A program made the translations under genes and the position numbers. Positions 27,301-44,048 of a DNA stretch of 64,000 nucleotides are shown one piece after another. The DNA is from Bursaphelenchus xylophilus. Taxonomy: Eukaryota; Nematoda; Chromadorea; Rhabditida; Aphelenchoididae. The stretch is from the NCBI GenBank assembly GCA_904066235.2, contig CAJFCV020000006.1, positions 5,146,001-5,210,000 of the forward strand, given 5' to 3'. Position 1 is the first letter of the stretch; every line of letters starts with the position of its first letter. The notes beneath the pieces were generated by a model that saw only the letters and a program-made list of their open reading frames with translations, was not told the DNA's origin and did not search any database.

Positions 27301-30300
27301 AACTTTGAGCATGGAGAAGTTCGATCAGATGGTTTTGTTGCCCTTGGTGGAGAAGGATCCGCATGAAATGTCTGTGACCTGTTCCTGGGACAGTTCTTTG
27401 CATCAGGATCAGCTCTTGAACAAGGTCCCTCAGAACGGGGAATTGATTTATGGAATTGTTCGGGTTGCTGTCAGACTTTCTTATCCATTCAATGCGGAGC
27501 TGGTGATCAGAAAAAGGATCTGTTTGAATGTGTACAAGAAGACGAGCTTCAAGGATCGTCTTATGAAGAAGATTGGGGTTCAAGGGACAGTTAATGGGAC
27601 CGGGGTCTATTATGACATCGTTGCCCATGTCCCCAAGAGCTCGCTGGATATGGAAGATCGTGCAAGCTTGGCTATGATGGCTGCCAGACATGCCGATGAA
27701 CAGAAGACGACCATTAATGGACAGTGCGCCTATGTTGAGGCTTATACAAAAAGTATCCAGGCAGTTGAATGCATGCTCAAATTGGATCGCCTTAGGCAAG
27801 AGAATGCTGTTGCAAACTCGCTGGGAAAGGCAGAACGGAAAAAGTATCAAGCGACTAGTTTTAGGATGAAGCGGACGGTCTCCCTTCCGTCAACCATATC
27901 CAATGTGAGTCGATTTATATTATAATTGATACTTGATAAGAATTCTTTGATTTTGGTACAGATTGGATTATATTTGGATATTTTTAGATGGCATTACCCC
28001 CAATTGCCCCCAAACAGTCGTCTGATGCCACGTTGGCCTCGCAAAACCAGGAGAATAATAACAATGTTACTGTTCACAACAAATTAATGGAAGTCTCGAC
28101 GTCAAGTTCGTCCTCAGGGTACTCGTCCATGGGTAAGTTTTTTTGCTTTTGAATAGTTAGAACAGGGATGGAACTCAGTTTGAGTGAACCTCCCTCTCCT
28201 CTCACTTATAGTAATCTATACTTTCACTAATTTTTTCCGTTTGCTTTTGATTTTTTACGTGAAAGACGCCCAATGAATTAATTGTTGGGCGTGTAGCATG
28301 ACTACTTTGACAACTAACTATCTTTTCTTCATTTTTACAGCCCGTCCGACCTTTTTGAACCTCAAAACCTCAAAGCGTTTTCCTCAGAGTAATTTTATTC
28401 TCTATTCGTAAGGCAATGTTGTGTGTAAAAGGTGTTGTATTCCTTTCATTTAGTAGCCTAATTTATTTAAGTTTGCATTTTGAATAGTGCGATGGCTCTT
28501 GTTTCGAGATCCTTTCGGTTTTTCTGTGGTTTTTTCTGGATGTGTGTCATGGATAATATAATTGATAAATCGGTTATTTTTAGTCAACTCTTTGGTCTCT
28601 CCGATTGCCGAACCGTCGACAAAGCTTTGTGGAATCGATGAGGAAAATCATTTGGATGTAAGTTTGGGGTTGGTTAATAAATTTTAAAATTTATCCAAAA
28701 ATTATGTGTTCCGAGAAAAAGTTTTGAAATTTTTGACCTACAGTGGCGGTCAAAAAAAACGGCCACCCCAAGATGATGCGCTCTAACGCAGAAGAGAGTG
28801 GTCGTAGGAAGATAAATATGGTATCACTGTAAAGCTTATGGAATACTAAGACGTGTGACTATACGCTTGTGGTACTGTAGTGCTGGCCTAGCACGTACTG
28901 GGGCAAGATGTTCTTTTGGCCTGGTCAAAAAAAATGGCCACCCATAATTATTGTGGTTTAAATGCGGTTTATGTTAGAAATTGCCGCCATATGCGAGCGG
29001 ACTAGAATAGCTATATCAATACACACCAATTCCAGTATTTCTTATTTTGTACATATGCCCTCAGGCATCAATCAAGGTTGATGACCTTGTTCATGGTTAA
29101 GGCCCGGCCAAAATTTTTTCTGGGTTTGTGCCGTTGTTTTGATAACCCGAAGCAATACAGTAGACGGTATTGATAGTATTCGTGTGTAAGACTGCCCACA
29201 TTTGTTAAAATTGTGCCCTTTCTGATAAGAAAACTCAAAAAATGGAATTTTTTGACCTAATTTTCTCCAAAAATCCGTTTTGGAGTCCGCTAAACAATGA
29301 ATGTAGAACCTTAAACAGGTTTTATTTGTACAAGAACATCATGGACATTTGTTTTAACACGGCACCGGTTAAAGGAAACGACCGTCCGAAACGACAGATA
29401 CCGTTTTGTTACAGTTTTCGACTTCATGAAGTAATCATGAATTTTGTCCTGTTCCGAAACCTCTTTGAATAGAAATTATAATATAGTATCGCATTTGTGG
29501 CGTAGTTGAGATACCACTTTATCATTTAAAGGTAAATATGAGCCCCTAAAGTGAAAATTCGGGTTGCAGAACTTGACAAAGTTTATGAATAATTTCTGAA
29601 GTCGAAAACTGTAACAAAACGGTATCTGTCGTTTCGGACGGTCGTTTCCTTTAACCGGTGCCGTGTTAAAACAAATGCCCATGATGTTCTTGCACAAATA
29701 AAGTCTGTTTAAGATTCTACATTCATTGTTTAGCGGCCTCCAAAACGGATTTTTGGAGAAAATTAGGTCAAAAAATTCCATTTTTTGAGTTTTCTTATCA
29801 GAAAGGGCACAATTTTAACAAATGTGGGCAGTCTTACACACGAATACTATCAATACCGTCTACTGTATTGCTTCGGGTTATCAAAACAACGGCACAAACC
29901 CAAAAAAAATTTTGGCCGGGCCTTAACCATGAACAAGGTCATCAACCTTGATTGATGCCTGAGGGCATATGTACAAAATAAGAAATACTGGAATTGGTGT
30001 GTATTGATATAGCTATTCTAGTCCGCTCGCATATGGCGGCAATTTCTAACATAAACCGCATTTAAACCACAATAATTATGGGTGGCCATTTTTTTTGACC
30101 AGGCCAAAAGAACATCTTGCCCCAGTACGTGCTAGGCCAGCGCTACAGTACCACAAGCGTATGGTCACACGTCTTAGTATTCCATAAGCTTTACAATGAT
30201 ACCATATTTATCTTTCTACGACCACTCTCTTCTGCGTTAGAGCGCATCATCTTGGGGTGGCCGTTTTTTTTGACCGCCACTGTAATTATTTCCCTTCCAG

Positions 30301-30447
30301 GACCTGGTAGTCCCTTGCCGATCGTCGACTGTCCCCGAGCAGCTCTGCATGAACGAACCGAATGGCAATTCCAAGGACTCCCTGACCTGTACCAACCATC
30401 TCTTCCAGCTGAAGGCCCAGAATAACAACAACGAGTCGGCCTGTTAA
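21311..30447 (+). CDS. klp-4: Kinesin-3 motor, KIF13/KLP-4 orthologue
   Basis: Plus-end-directed microtubule motor; KIF13 family members carry membrane cargo, and in C. elegans KLP-4 is linked to glutamate-receptor traffic in neurons. Sixteen exons join in phase to about 1557 residues: 21311-21380, 22229-22301, 22369-22939, 23149-23592, 23663-23902, 23942-24102, 24185-24520, 24588-24900, 25056-25313, 25382-25615, 25690-25857, 26361-26687, 26792-27904, 27988-28132, 28584-28657, 30301-30447. Motor domain: P-loop GQTGSGKS at 100-107, switch I NAESSRSH, switch II DLAGSER at 251-257. An FHA domain follows from about residue 470 ([26 protein letters not shown]). The stalk holds VFCQYSFF...[20 protein letters not shown] and [20 protein letters not shown], diagnostic of KIF13. 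No CAP-Gly domain is seen at the C-terminus, which ends NESAC. An alternative terminal exon lies at 28341-28410. Confidence 0.95.
26110..26212. repeat. Cluster of CTTGAC-core hairpins in klp-4 intron
   Basis: Three inverted repeats lie close together in the 503-base intron 25858-26360. TGTCAAG/CTTGACA spans 26110-26130. CTTGACACA/TGTGTCAAG spans 26124-26150 and shares one arm with the first, so the two folds exclude each other. A perfect 18-bp stem with a seven-base loop spans about 26170-26212 (arm AAGAAAAACTTGACTCAT). None is long enough for a usual microRNA precursor. Confidence 0.75.
28341..28410 (+). other. klp-4: Candidate alternative 3' exon of klp-4
   Basis: TTTTTACAG at 28340 is followed, in the phase left by the exon ending at 28132, by 23 codons beginning [12 protein letters not shown] and a TAA at 28408-28410. 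Read this way the motor would end early, after about 1507 residues. A GTAAGG overlaps the stop and could act as a donor, but splicing it to the next exon (28584) shifts frame and stops after about 19 codons. So the exon is either a true alternative terminus or a skipped cassette; transcripts would decide. Confidence 0.4.
28741..30282. mobile_element. 1.54-kb near-perfect palindromic Tc1/mariner-type foldback element
   Basis: Begins CAGTGGCGGTCAAAAAAAAC and ends with its complement, flanked by TA on both sides. The two halves (about 28741-29455 and 29560-30282) are inverted copies of each other with only scattered differences and a roughly 100-base centre. Each arm carries a second internal terminus-like copy (GGTCAAAAAAAATGGCCACC near 28923 and its complement near 30080), so one element may be nested in or duplicated from another. 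Mirror-image frames at 29242-29472 (+) and 29476-29781 (-) encode nearly the same 76 residues, with no transposase motif I recognise. It lies in the last intron of klp-4 and accounts for almost all of its length. Confidence 0.9.
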
Positions 30448-31046
30448 TACCCAATGATCTCTGCCTTCCAACCGGTGCTGTCTCCCCCCATTATTTTCTT
30501 CAATATTCCCCCCATAGGCTGATTAGACCTTGTTTTTGTACATAAACCACTGAAAACGGGCCTTTGATCTTCTTCTTTCGGTGTTGTCGAGTAATTACAG
30601 AAACTATTGAGAATATACGGTAATCCGATTGCAATCTAAATAAACCATGCGTGAATTTAAATCGTATTTATTCGATATAACAACAACACACGGGTCCAAC
30701 ATTTAAAATTTTAATATAATCCTAGGGAAAATGACGGGAAAGGCACAGAATTGGAATAATTCGAAATGAAAAGACTTGAAAATAAATTAAAAAACTACTC
30801 TAAAATACTTTACACCGAGCTACGGACTAGAGACAGACTTTATACAAACATCCGAATGCACAGTGCAGGTCCGTAGGCTTTTTCGCACTACGAAATTGCA
30901 CAGTGCGGTTACCACAAATGAAAAGTAATCCCGTTTTGAAAATTGAGAGAAAGAAACGACGATGGAAATACGTTAAATTGTACACTTAGATAATAAATAT
31001 CACAAATACGATTACATTAGAGTGAGTGGGCGATTCATCTAAAAAC
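30448..31046. other. Tail-to-tail junction of klp-4 and pifk-1
   Basis: Holds both 3' UTRs. The klp-4 strand has AATAAA at about 30638 and the pifk-1 strand has AATAAA at 30667-30672 (reverse complement), some 25 bases apart, so the two transcripts probably end next to or across each other. No other gene is visible. Confidence 0.6.
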
Positions 31047-37146
<6,100 letters not shown>

Positions 37147-38865
37147 TTGCCCGTCCGTCACTGCATAAATCCGAGATGTTTTTGGGGGGAAAGGCCAAAA
37201 ACAAGCGAAAACCTGGATGAAACGACGGCTGAAATTATCTTATTTAAAAAGTTTTTCAAAGCTATAACATCATTCGATAGTTTACAACATTAAAAAAACA
37301 TGCAAATCCCTCAATAAATAACAAGTTTAAAGGCCAAATTTGACCTAAAATAATATAAATTATGTGAGAAATGGGATAAAAAAAAAGTTTTTATGGCTAA
37401 AGGTTCAGAAAGTTGGAGCAACGTCGAAAAAATTTCTTCTCAAAACAAACAAAAGATTGCTGCGCTCGCCCTCCGGGCGTTTGTCTGAGCTTTTTCTCTC
37501 GCGCAGACACCTTTATTATCTAATAGTTGTTTTCGATGCTTTCGAACCAAGAAATAGTCCTTGGAAAGGGGGAAAATGATTAAACGAAGGCAACAGAAAC
37601 CCAAAACCTAAACTTTTTATATTATTCATGGTTCTAGCCACCAAAAGGTCATGGATAAATTATTCAAATCGGGAGAAAACAATCAAATACTACCTCAAAA
37701 AGGTCCACAAATCCATTTTATGTGTCTTTATATTGTTTTAGATACGAAAATGCTTCAAAATTTGGGTCTTTTTATCCAAAAAACACCTCAAATATCAGCC
37801 AAGAATAGAAAATTAACTTTGTTATCGCCCGCATGGGACCAAACAAAGTCAGGCCGCCCAACCATCAAGCTCTCTGTAAGTTCCAACAATCCAGAAGCAA
37901 ATCTCCCCCGTAATTCTGGAGAAAACAAAAAAAAAATCCGGGAAAATTACTGGATTTCGAACAAAAAGGTAATTACAAATAGCTCGGCACGCGACAATAA
38001 CGCAGTAAAAAGGCATGGCAGCCCAGTGAACAACAATACTGAAAAAGCCGAGTAAAAAGTCCCCCAAATGAAGTGGAGTTTCGGCCGCGGGGACCCAAAA
38101 AAATTATAATGTGACTAAAAGGATATCAAAAGGAAACGGTTTGCTTCCACATTATCCAGTTTGTGGGTTGAGGAGACCAAGCTTTCGCGGGAGTTAATGA
38201 ATCACTCCAAAATTCGATCGAAATTCTTATGAAATCGAAAATCAAAAATCTGAGAAAAAGAGGTGGCTAAAACAATATAAAAATATTATTGAGATTCATG
38301 GGAGGGTCAACAGAGAATAATATTAATCGATTTTATAATTCGATTGACGAGTTATGACATTCTACTTGATTGAGTTCGCGAGATTTTCCAAAAAATATAT
38401 TCGGGGAAACAGTTGACCCATGGTAACCAGAATGGGTCAAGTCTTCTTCACGTTTGCAATTATGTATAATGACGACGCTTATGATCAACAAATTTGGAAG
38501 TGTTATTATAAATCATTTATAAGTTGTTTTTTTAATCAATGAGAGTTATATTAAACGGCCTTTCAAGTTTTATGAAATTTTGCCTTCAAACTTATAATAT
38601 ATGGTAAACAATGTTTTGATGATTCTGAACAAAATCTTTCTTATTATAAATGGCACAAATGCATTCAAAATCTATCCCAATTACTCTTATACATTTATTA
38701 TTTCAAAACCGGGAAAAGGGAGATCATTTTACAAGTGTAATATCCATCTTTAGAGATCTAAACTGCCTAAAGTGAGATGAGCTCAGAAAGTAATTAGCCT
38801 TGTATTGCAATTAGACAAATACTGATAATCAAAGTGAACTGCTCGAAAGAGAGTGAATTTTGTGT
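37147..38865. other. Intergenic region
   Basis: No gene seen between the pifk-1 start and the end of the MFSD6-like gene. Frames at 37364-37579 and 37651-38055 (+) look like chance. A small inverted repeat TTGACCCAT/ATGGGTCAA lies at 38413-38440. A CGCCCTCCGGGCG palindrome lies at about 37467. Confidence 0.5.
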
Positions 38866-41559
38866 TTATTTGAAGGGATTGCTGACATATCGATCGTAGG
38901 CGTCGTCCTGGGGGTTTGATTCCTCGATTGTGCCGTAATTAGCGTTGTTAATGGTGGTCTGATTGAATGCCTCGGTAATCTTGTTGGGGTCTGTGTGCAT
39001 CGGCAGACCTTGTGGGGCTGAAATATTGAGATATAATCAAGGAAACGACTAAATATTCAAAGTTTGTTCAAAAGCTTAGTATAGCATAATTGTGTGTCAA
39101 ATTTACATCTAAAAGAGGTCGGTCAACGGTAGATATATGTTTCCTACCTCCTAGAGCGTCTCCATCTTCATCCTCGAACTGATTTTGATACTTGATTCCA
39201 TCGTATTTCAGAGCTCTGTTAATCCCATACATCGCTCCCAAAACAGCTCCATTGAAAAGAGCGATCAGCACGAAAAGGAAACGACTCCCTGAAGAATACA
39301 GTAAGCCCCTCATGGTATAAAATACAGTTTTAAAATTATATTAGCATACCACTGGATGTAATTATCATTCCCCCAATAATTGGGCCGATTCCTTTTCCCA
39401 ATCCATTGTAAAGAAGGGACAAAATGTATTGGGAAGTGGCTTTCAGATGGGGCGGAGATACAATGGAGACATAGGACGAGGCCATGGACCAGACAATGGC
39501 CAGGGTAACCCCTTGGACAGCTTGTAATGGGACTATCAGCCAGGGGTTGGAGAACCAGGAGATCAGCAGAAAACGGATCGTATTCGCGCCGAGGCAGGCG
39601 TACATAGTCTGAAAAGGGAAAAATAAAATAGAAAATAGTTTTTAAAATCAGAATTTTTGTCATCAAAAAAATTATGACAAAAAAATTCAAAAATTTTTGT
39701 TCGAAAAATCTCAATTTCGGTCTGAAAACAAGTCGGCCCACCTTAACATATCCATATTGATTGATGTACTTGAATGAGTGGAAGTAAGCGCCGATTTCCG
39801 CGGCATGGTTCACAACCGAGCAAATACCGAAGAGAATTGGATGACCTCCGAGATCCTGAAGAAAAATTATTTTAACATGCGAGCTACTCACTGGTCGAAT
39901 GATTACAACACACATTCACACAACGTTCAAACTTTTTATCTTTGCTTAAATCTGATGATCATATAAAAATTCATCACTGTGCAAAAATTTTCAGACTATT
40001 TAAAAAAATTTTTGCAACTCACCTGCATATGCCAGAATAGGAAAGCAAAGATATTTCCCGCCCCAATCCCAACACAGACCACAGCCAGCATGTACAAAAC
40101 AAAGTGGATATTCATCATCGCCCTCAAGGCCTGGATCCAGGCGATCTGCTCTTTGCTCGCATCTGCTTGAAGCTGTTTTCCTCGGGCCTTCTGAGCGATT
40201 GCTGGGTCCACCTCTTCCAATCGAGTGTCCATCACCAATCCCTGGACTTCATCTGGCCGATGGCCTTGGCTTGGGCTGAATTTAAATTGTGTGGCCACAG
40301 CCATCGAGGCCAAGGCAAAGATTGTGCACGCCACAAAACAGAGAGTGTAATTCTTCTCGGTGGTGTTGTTAGTGGGACAGGGATGGTTGCGGAAGGTGTC
40401 GGAGTAATCGAGGCCAATTCCCATCACCAACATGGCCAGGGCCCAGCCAACACTGCCGAAGAGACGGATCTTGCCGAACTGAAAGAAGATGATTTTGATA
40501 TGACCGGGATTCTAATAATTTGAGAGCTTTAAACCTAATGTTTTTGCCAAACTGTATCCCACTGACCTCTTTTTTGTCCGGCAAAATCCCCAGCGTATAT
40601 CCATCGGCCAAGGCGATGGCCGGTGCTGAGAACAACTCCCCTAAAGCGACTAACAGCCATAACAACATGAAGGCCTGCTCAACCCCGGCTTCCTTGTAGA
40701 CTCGGGTACTGTGAGGTGGACTGACCAACACTCCGTATTGGCTTTCTTCGTAGTTACAGACTTTGTCCGAGGTAATGTATTCGGGGGCCTTTCCAATAAT
40801 CCGATCATCCTCATCATCATAGCTACTCAAATCAATGATCTTGTCAATAATCTCTAAAAGCAAAATCTTTACTTTACTTGTTTTCACAGTGCAATTCCGA
40901 TTGCAAGATTCAAAGTAAAAACAATTATTTTCACTTACGATTGGGGACATCTCTCCTCCGCCTTCGGCCGAAGCCGGCCGCCTGTTTGATGAAGCCGATG
41001 GCTCCTCCTCGGATGATTTCACTGGCCGGTCTCAAGAGTTTGCATTCACCTCCACTGGAATTCTTGTCAAGGACGACACAAAATGGAGTTGCGGGTTGGA
41101 CAAATCCAACGGCCAAAGTGAAAACGATGAAAGTGCCTAGGGAAAATAAGAGGAGGAGCTTGCCTGCAAAGTATTTTTATTACTTCGGTATCAAAAATTA
41201 TTTTTATATTTCAGCTGCTTCTGCATACTGCGATCTATGTAGTTTCATCGAATCCGATTACTGTTTTTTATCAAATAATTGTAAAAGAAAAATTCACCTT
41301 TTTTGAACTGCTCGGCAAACACACTCCAGAATCTGACCGCCAAGAATTCGACCAATGGTCGACTTCCCAACAACAGACCGGCTTGGCCCGGCGTCATTCC
41401 CAATTGTTTGAAATAAACGGCCAAAAGCGGGAAAAGTGATCCAAAGGAAGCGTAATACAACAAGTAGAAGAGACGAACCACGAACAACGACTTGGGCATC
41501 TCATGGCCAAAGACTCGGACAGTCTTTTCATCACCAACAGAATCGAGGACAGTCTCCAT
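38866..41559 (-). CDS. MFSD6-like major facilitator protein
   Basis: Multi-pass membrane carrier of the MFSD6 (MFS_1-like) group; substrates of this group are not well defined. Eight exons (41298-41559, 40939-41163, 40567-40853, 40023-40478, 39742-39855, 39350-39608, 39148-39288, 38866-39017) join in phase to 631 residues. Seen: the first helices YLLYYASFGSLFPLLAVYFK, QLGMTPGQAGLLLGSRPLVE, then RFWSVFAEQFKKGKLLLLFS. The FGKIRLFGSVGWALAMLVMG block and the late helices (SYVSIVSPPHLKATSQYILS, YNGLGKGIGPIIGG) are typical of the group. Residues about 90-200 form a long non-membrane loop between early helices. A TTTCCCCAG 14 bases upstream of the ATG is a likely trans-splice site. Confidence 0.9.
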
Positions 41560-44048
41560 GACTAAAGGTTTGGCTGGGGAAATCAAAAAAACAGTAAAAC
41601 AAGTCGGATGATTATGAAGTTGATGTTGACATCGATGGGAAGGGTCTAAAAATTTAGGATTCACTTGGAATCACAGTAATTAGAGCAAGGTGGAAATTAC
41701 GACACGCATTCCAGTAAATTTTTTTTTCAATTTTAGATTTATAAAGTTGACATAAAGTAGTGGTGACGATAAAACACTATCAAAAAACTATTTTTAATCG
41801 GTGGCCTATCCTTTCTCATAGCTTTGGAATATCATCTTCCATCAAACCGCTAAAGTTTAAAAATCCAAAATCCGCAAATTTTTCCAAAAACGCTAGTGCA
41901 ATATAAAAAGTCACCCAAAAAGGCCCAAAATCGATAAAATACAAGCAGCTTTTCTTAAGCAGTAAATTACTTATATTCATGGCATTTGAACACTATTTTA
42001 CATCAGAATATTCATGTTTAGAAATAGAAATGGGCAAAAGGTTTGGCTAAAGTCATCAAAAAATAGACAAATTAATATTTAAATTTTGGACGAGAAGGAG
42101 GTAAGATTTCTTGCCCGCGGGCCGCTTTTTCGAAGGCATTCAGAAGACGGCCTCAGAATTGAAAGGAAGTAAAAGTGCCGGAGGGAAGAGGATTTCCCAT
42201 AGAAATTAAAGTTCGCCATAAACATGGTGGATAATCATATGCAAAAAATAGATCTTCGACGACAGCGTAAGTAATTTTATAATGATTAAAATAGATAGCA
42301 CAAATCCGGCAAAGCAATTTTTGCAAAAATTATTCTAGTGGGCAAAAAAATGTATTTCTGATGTAATTATTCAAACAATAGACAATGGAATAATACTTAT
42401 CTCAGTTAACTACCAACAAATAACCTATAACATAAATGATTACTTCAGTTTATCGGATTAAGCCTTTTTTGAACAAATTCCCGAAATTTTAGTTTAGAAT
42501 AATATAATTCGCCCACTCTAATTAGATTTCCAGAGAATAATTAGCAGCAAGATTACTAATGAGCAGTGAAAATATTATATTACATAAAAGAACTCGTACT
42601 ACATTCAAAAATGTGTATGGTTAGTGCCATCAACTTGTTTTTGTTTTTTATTTTACTTGTTATTGCCAAGAAAAGTAATACTAACAACAAGAACAAAGCG
42701 AGTGGGGGCCCATGAGTCCGGGAAATAGTTAACGCCTGCCGTAATAATCATAAAACACGGCAAATTTCTTTACCTTTACCAAGTACAAAATATAATTGGA
42801 ATTGATGACAAACATTGCTGTTATATATGGTAAAATTATATCTGGCAGCTATGTGGGAGTAAACGGGAATACATAGAATTTCCAATACTTTTTACTGCTA
42901 ATTTACCCAAAAAACTTCACTTCCGACTTCAAATTCTGGCCGCTCTCAAAACCAAAAACTAACAAGGTCTTTCCGAATACAATCTCTGCTTTTGAAAACC
43001 CATCCATAAACAGCCCTAAATTTAGCCATCTTATATTACAATTGCTGGCTGACCACAAATTTGCCTAAAGTAATGTAATTTTTGACGCAAAACAACGCAA
43101 AATTGAGGAAAATGGCAATATAAGACCTCGAAATTGTAGAAGAAATAACTGGCAGTCGAAGAAAGCGAGCGAACATATCCAAAAAAAAGTGGCGCCGCAG
43201 GGCAAAAATTTCTTTTCACGGCGAAATGCGTGGCGCTTCGGCCGCGGTTAAGGCCGCTTTTTTGGCGACGTCATTCATCGGAAATGGAAAGAACGCATAG
43301 CAGAAAATAATCGCCGAATTAGGCCTCGCATTTAATGGGCCATAAATTAAACAAAATTCTTGGCGGGAGAATCCAAAAATTTGAACAAAAATTATGAAAT
43401 TTCCAAGAAAATTGGGGGAATTTGAGGCGAAAGGGAGGGAGGGGAGTTCGGAAATCGATTCTGAAGCCAGAAGCCGGCTTCGGCAAAAGAGAAAATAACT
43501 CTCGACGTTTTCTTTCTGCGAATAAAACGAAAAAAATGGGATTCGAACGGGGGTTTCGGGACAAAAAGCGGAAAATGCAAATACGCAGGGCATGGGGAAT
43601 GTTCAAGGAGCGGTTAATCTACGAATCCATCATATTTTATACGGGATTATTGACAAATTGGGCCAATTTTTTGTTTTCATTGCACAGCCCGGCCTGGAAT
43701 AAAAATGATGATTTTTAAGGAGCCCACAATTCAGATGGAAGCAGCCCCGGGCATCCAGCGTTGAATTTCAAACTTCTTGCACCACGAAAAACCATTCAAA
43801 CTGCAGCGTGCAGAATCCTGTATCTTCTGCACTGTGCAAACGAAAACTCGCCAAAATATTTCCTCCCATAAGATGCTAAAATATAACGCAATCAAAAAAA
43901 CCGAACGCCTTCCTACTCTAAGCTTTATTGTATTATAATTATCCGCTACATAGTATGAGATAAGATGCTTTTACAACCATTTGTATGAAAGTAATTGCCA
44001 TTTAGATCACAAGAAGATAGAAAGAAAGGATTTGCTATGAAAGTGTTC
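41560..44048. other. Intergenic region
   Basis: No gene supported in about 2.5 kb. Overlapping open frames at 43216-43718 on both strands are GC-rich compared with their surroundings but resemble nothing known. The pfk-1 poly(A) signal (reverse complement of AATAAA) lies at 43923-43928. Confidence 0.5.

Noticed and set aside
26795..27850. 351-codon minus-strand open frame
   Set aside because: It lies exactly antisense to the long klp-4 exon 26792-27904, whose protein is clearly KIF13-like. The minus-strand translation resembles nothing and has no splice context.
29242..29781. Mirror-image frames that encode nearly the same 76 residues on opposite strands
   Set aside because: They are the two arms of the palindromic element. 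No transposase or other domain is visible, and sequence identity follows from the inverted repeat.
43216..43718. Overlapping frames on both strands in the GC-richer patch upstream of the MFSD6-like gene
   Set aside because: No homology, no signal peptide, and several frames open at once, as expected from local composition.
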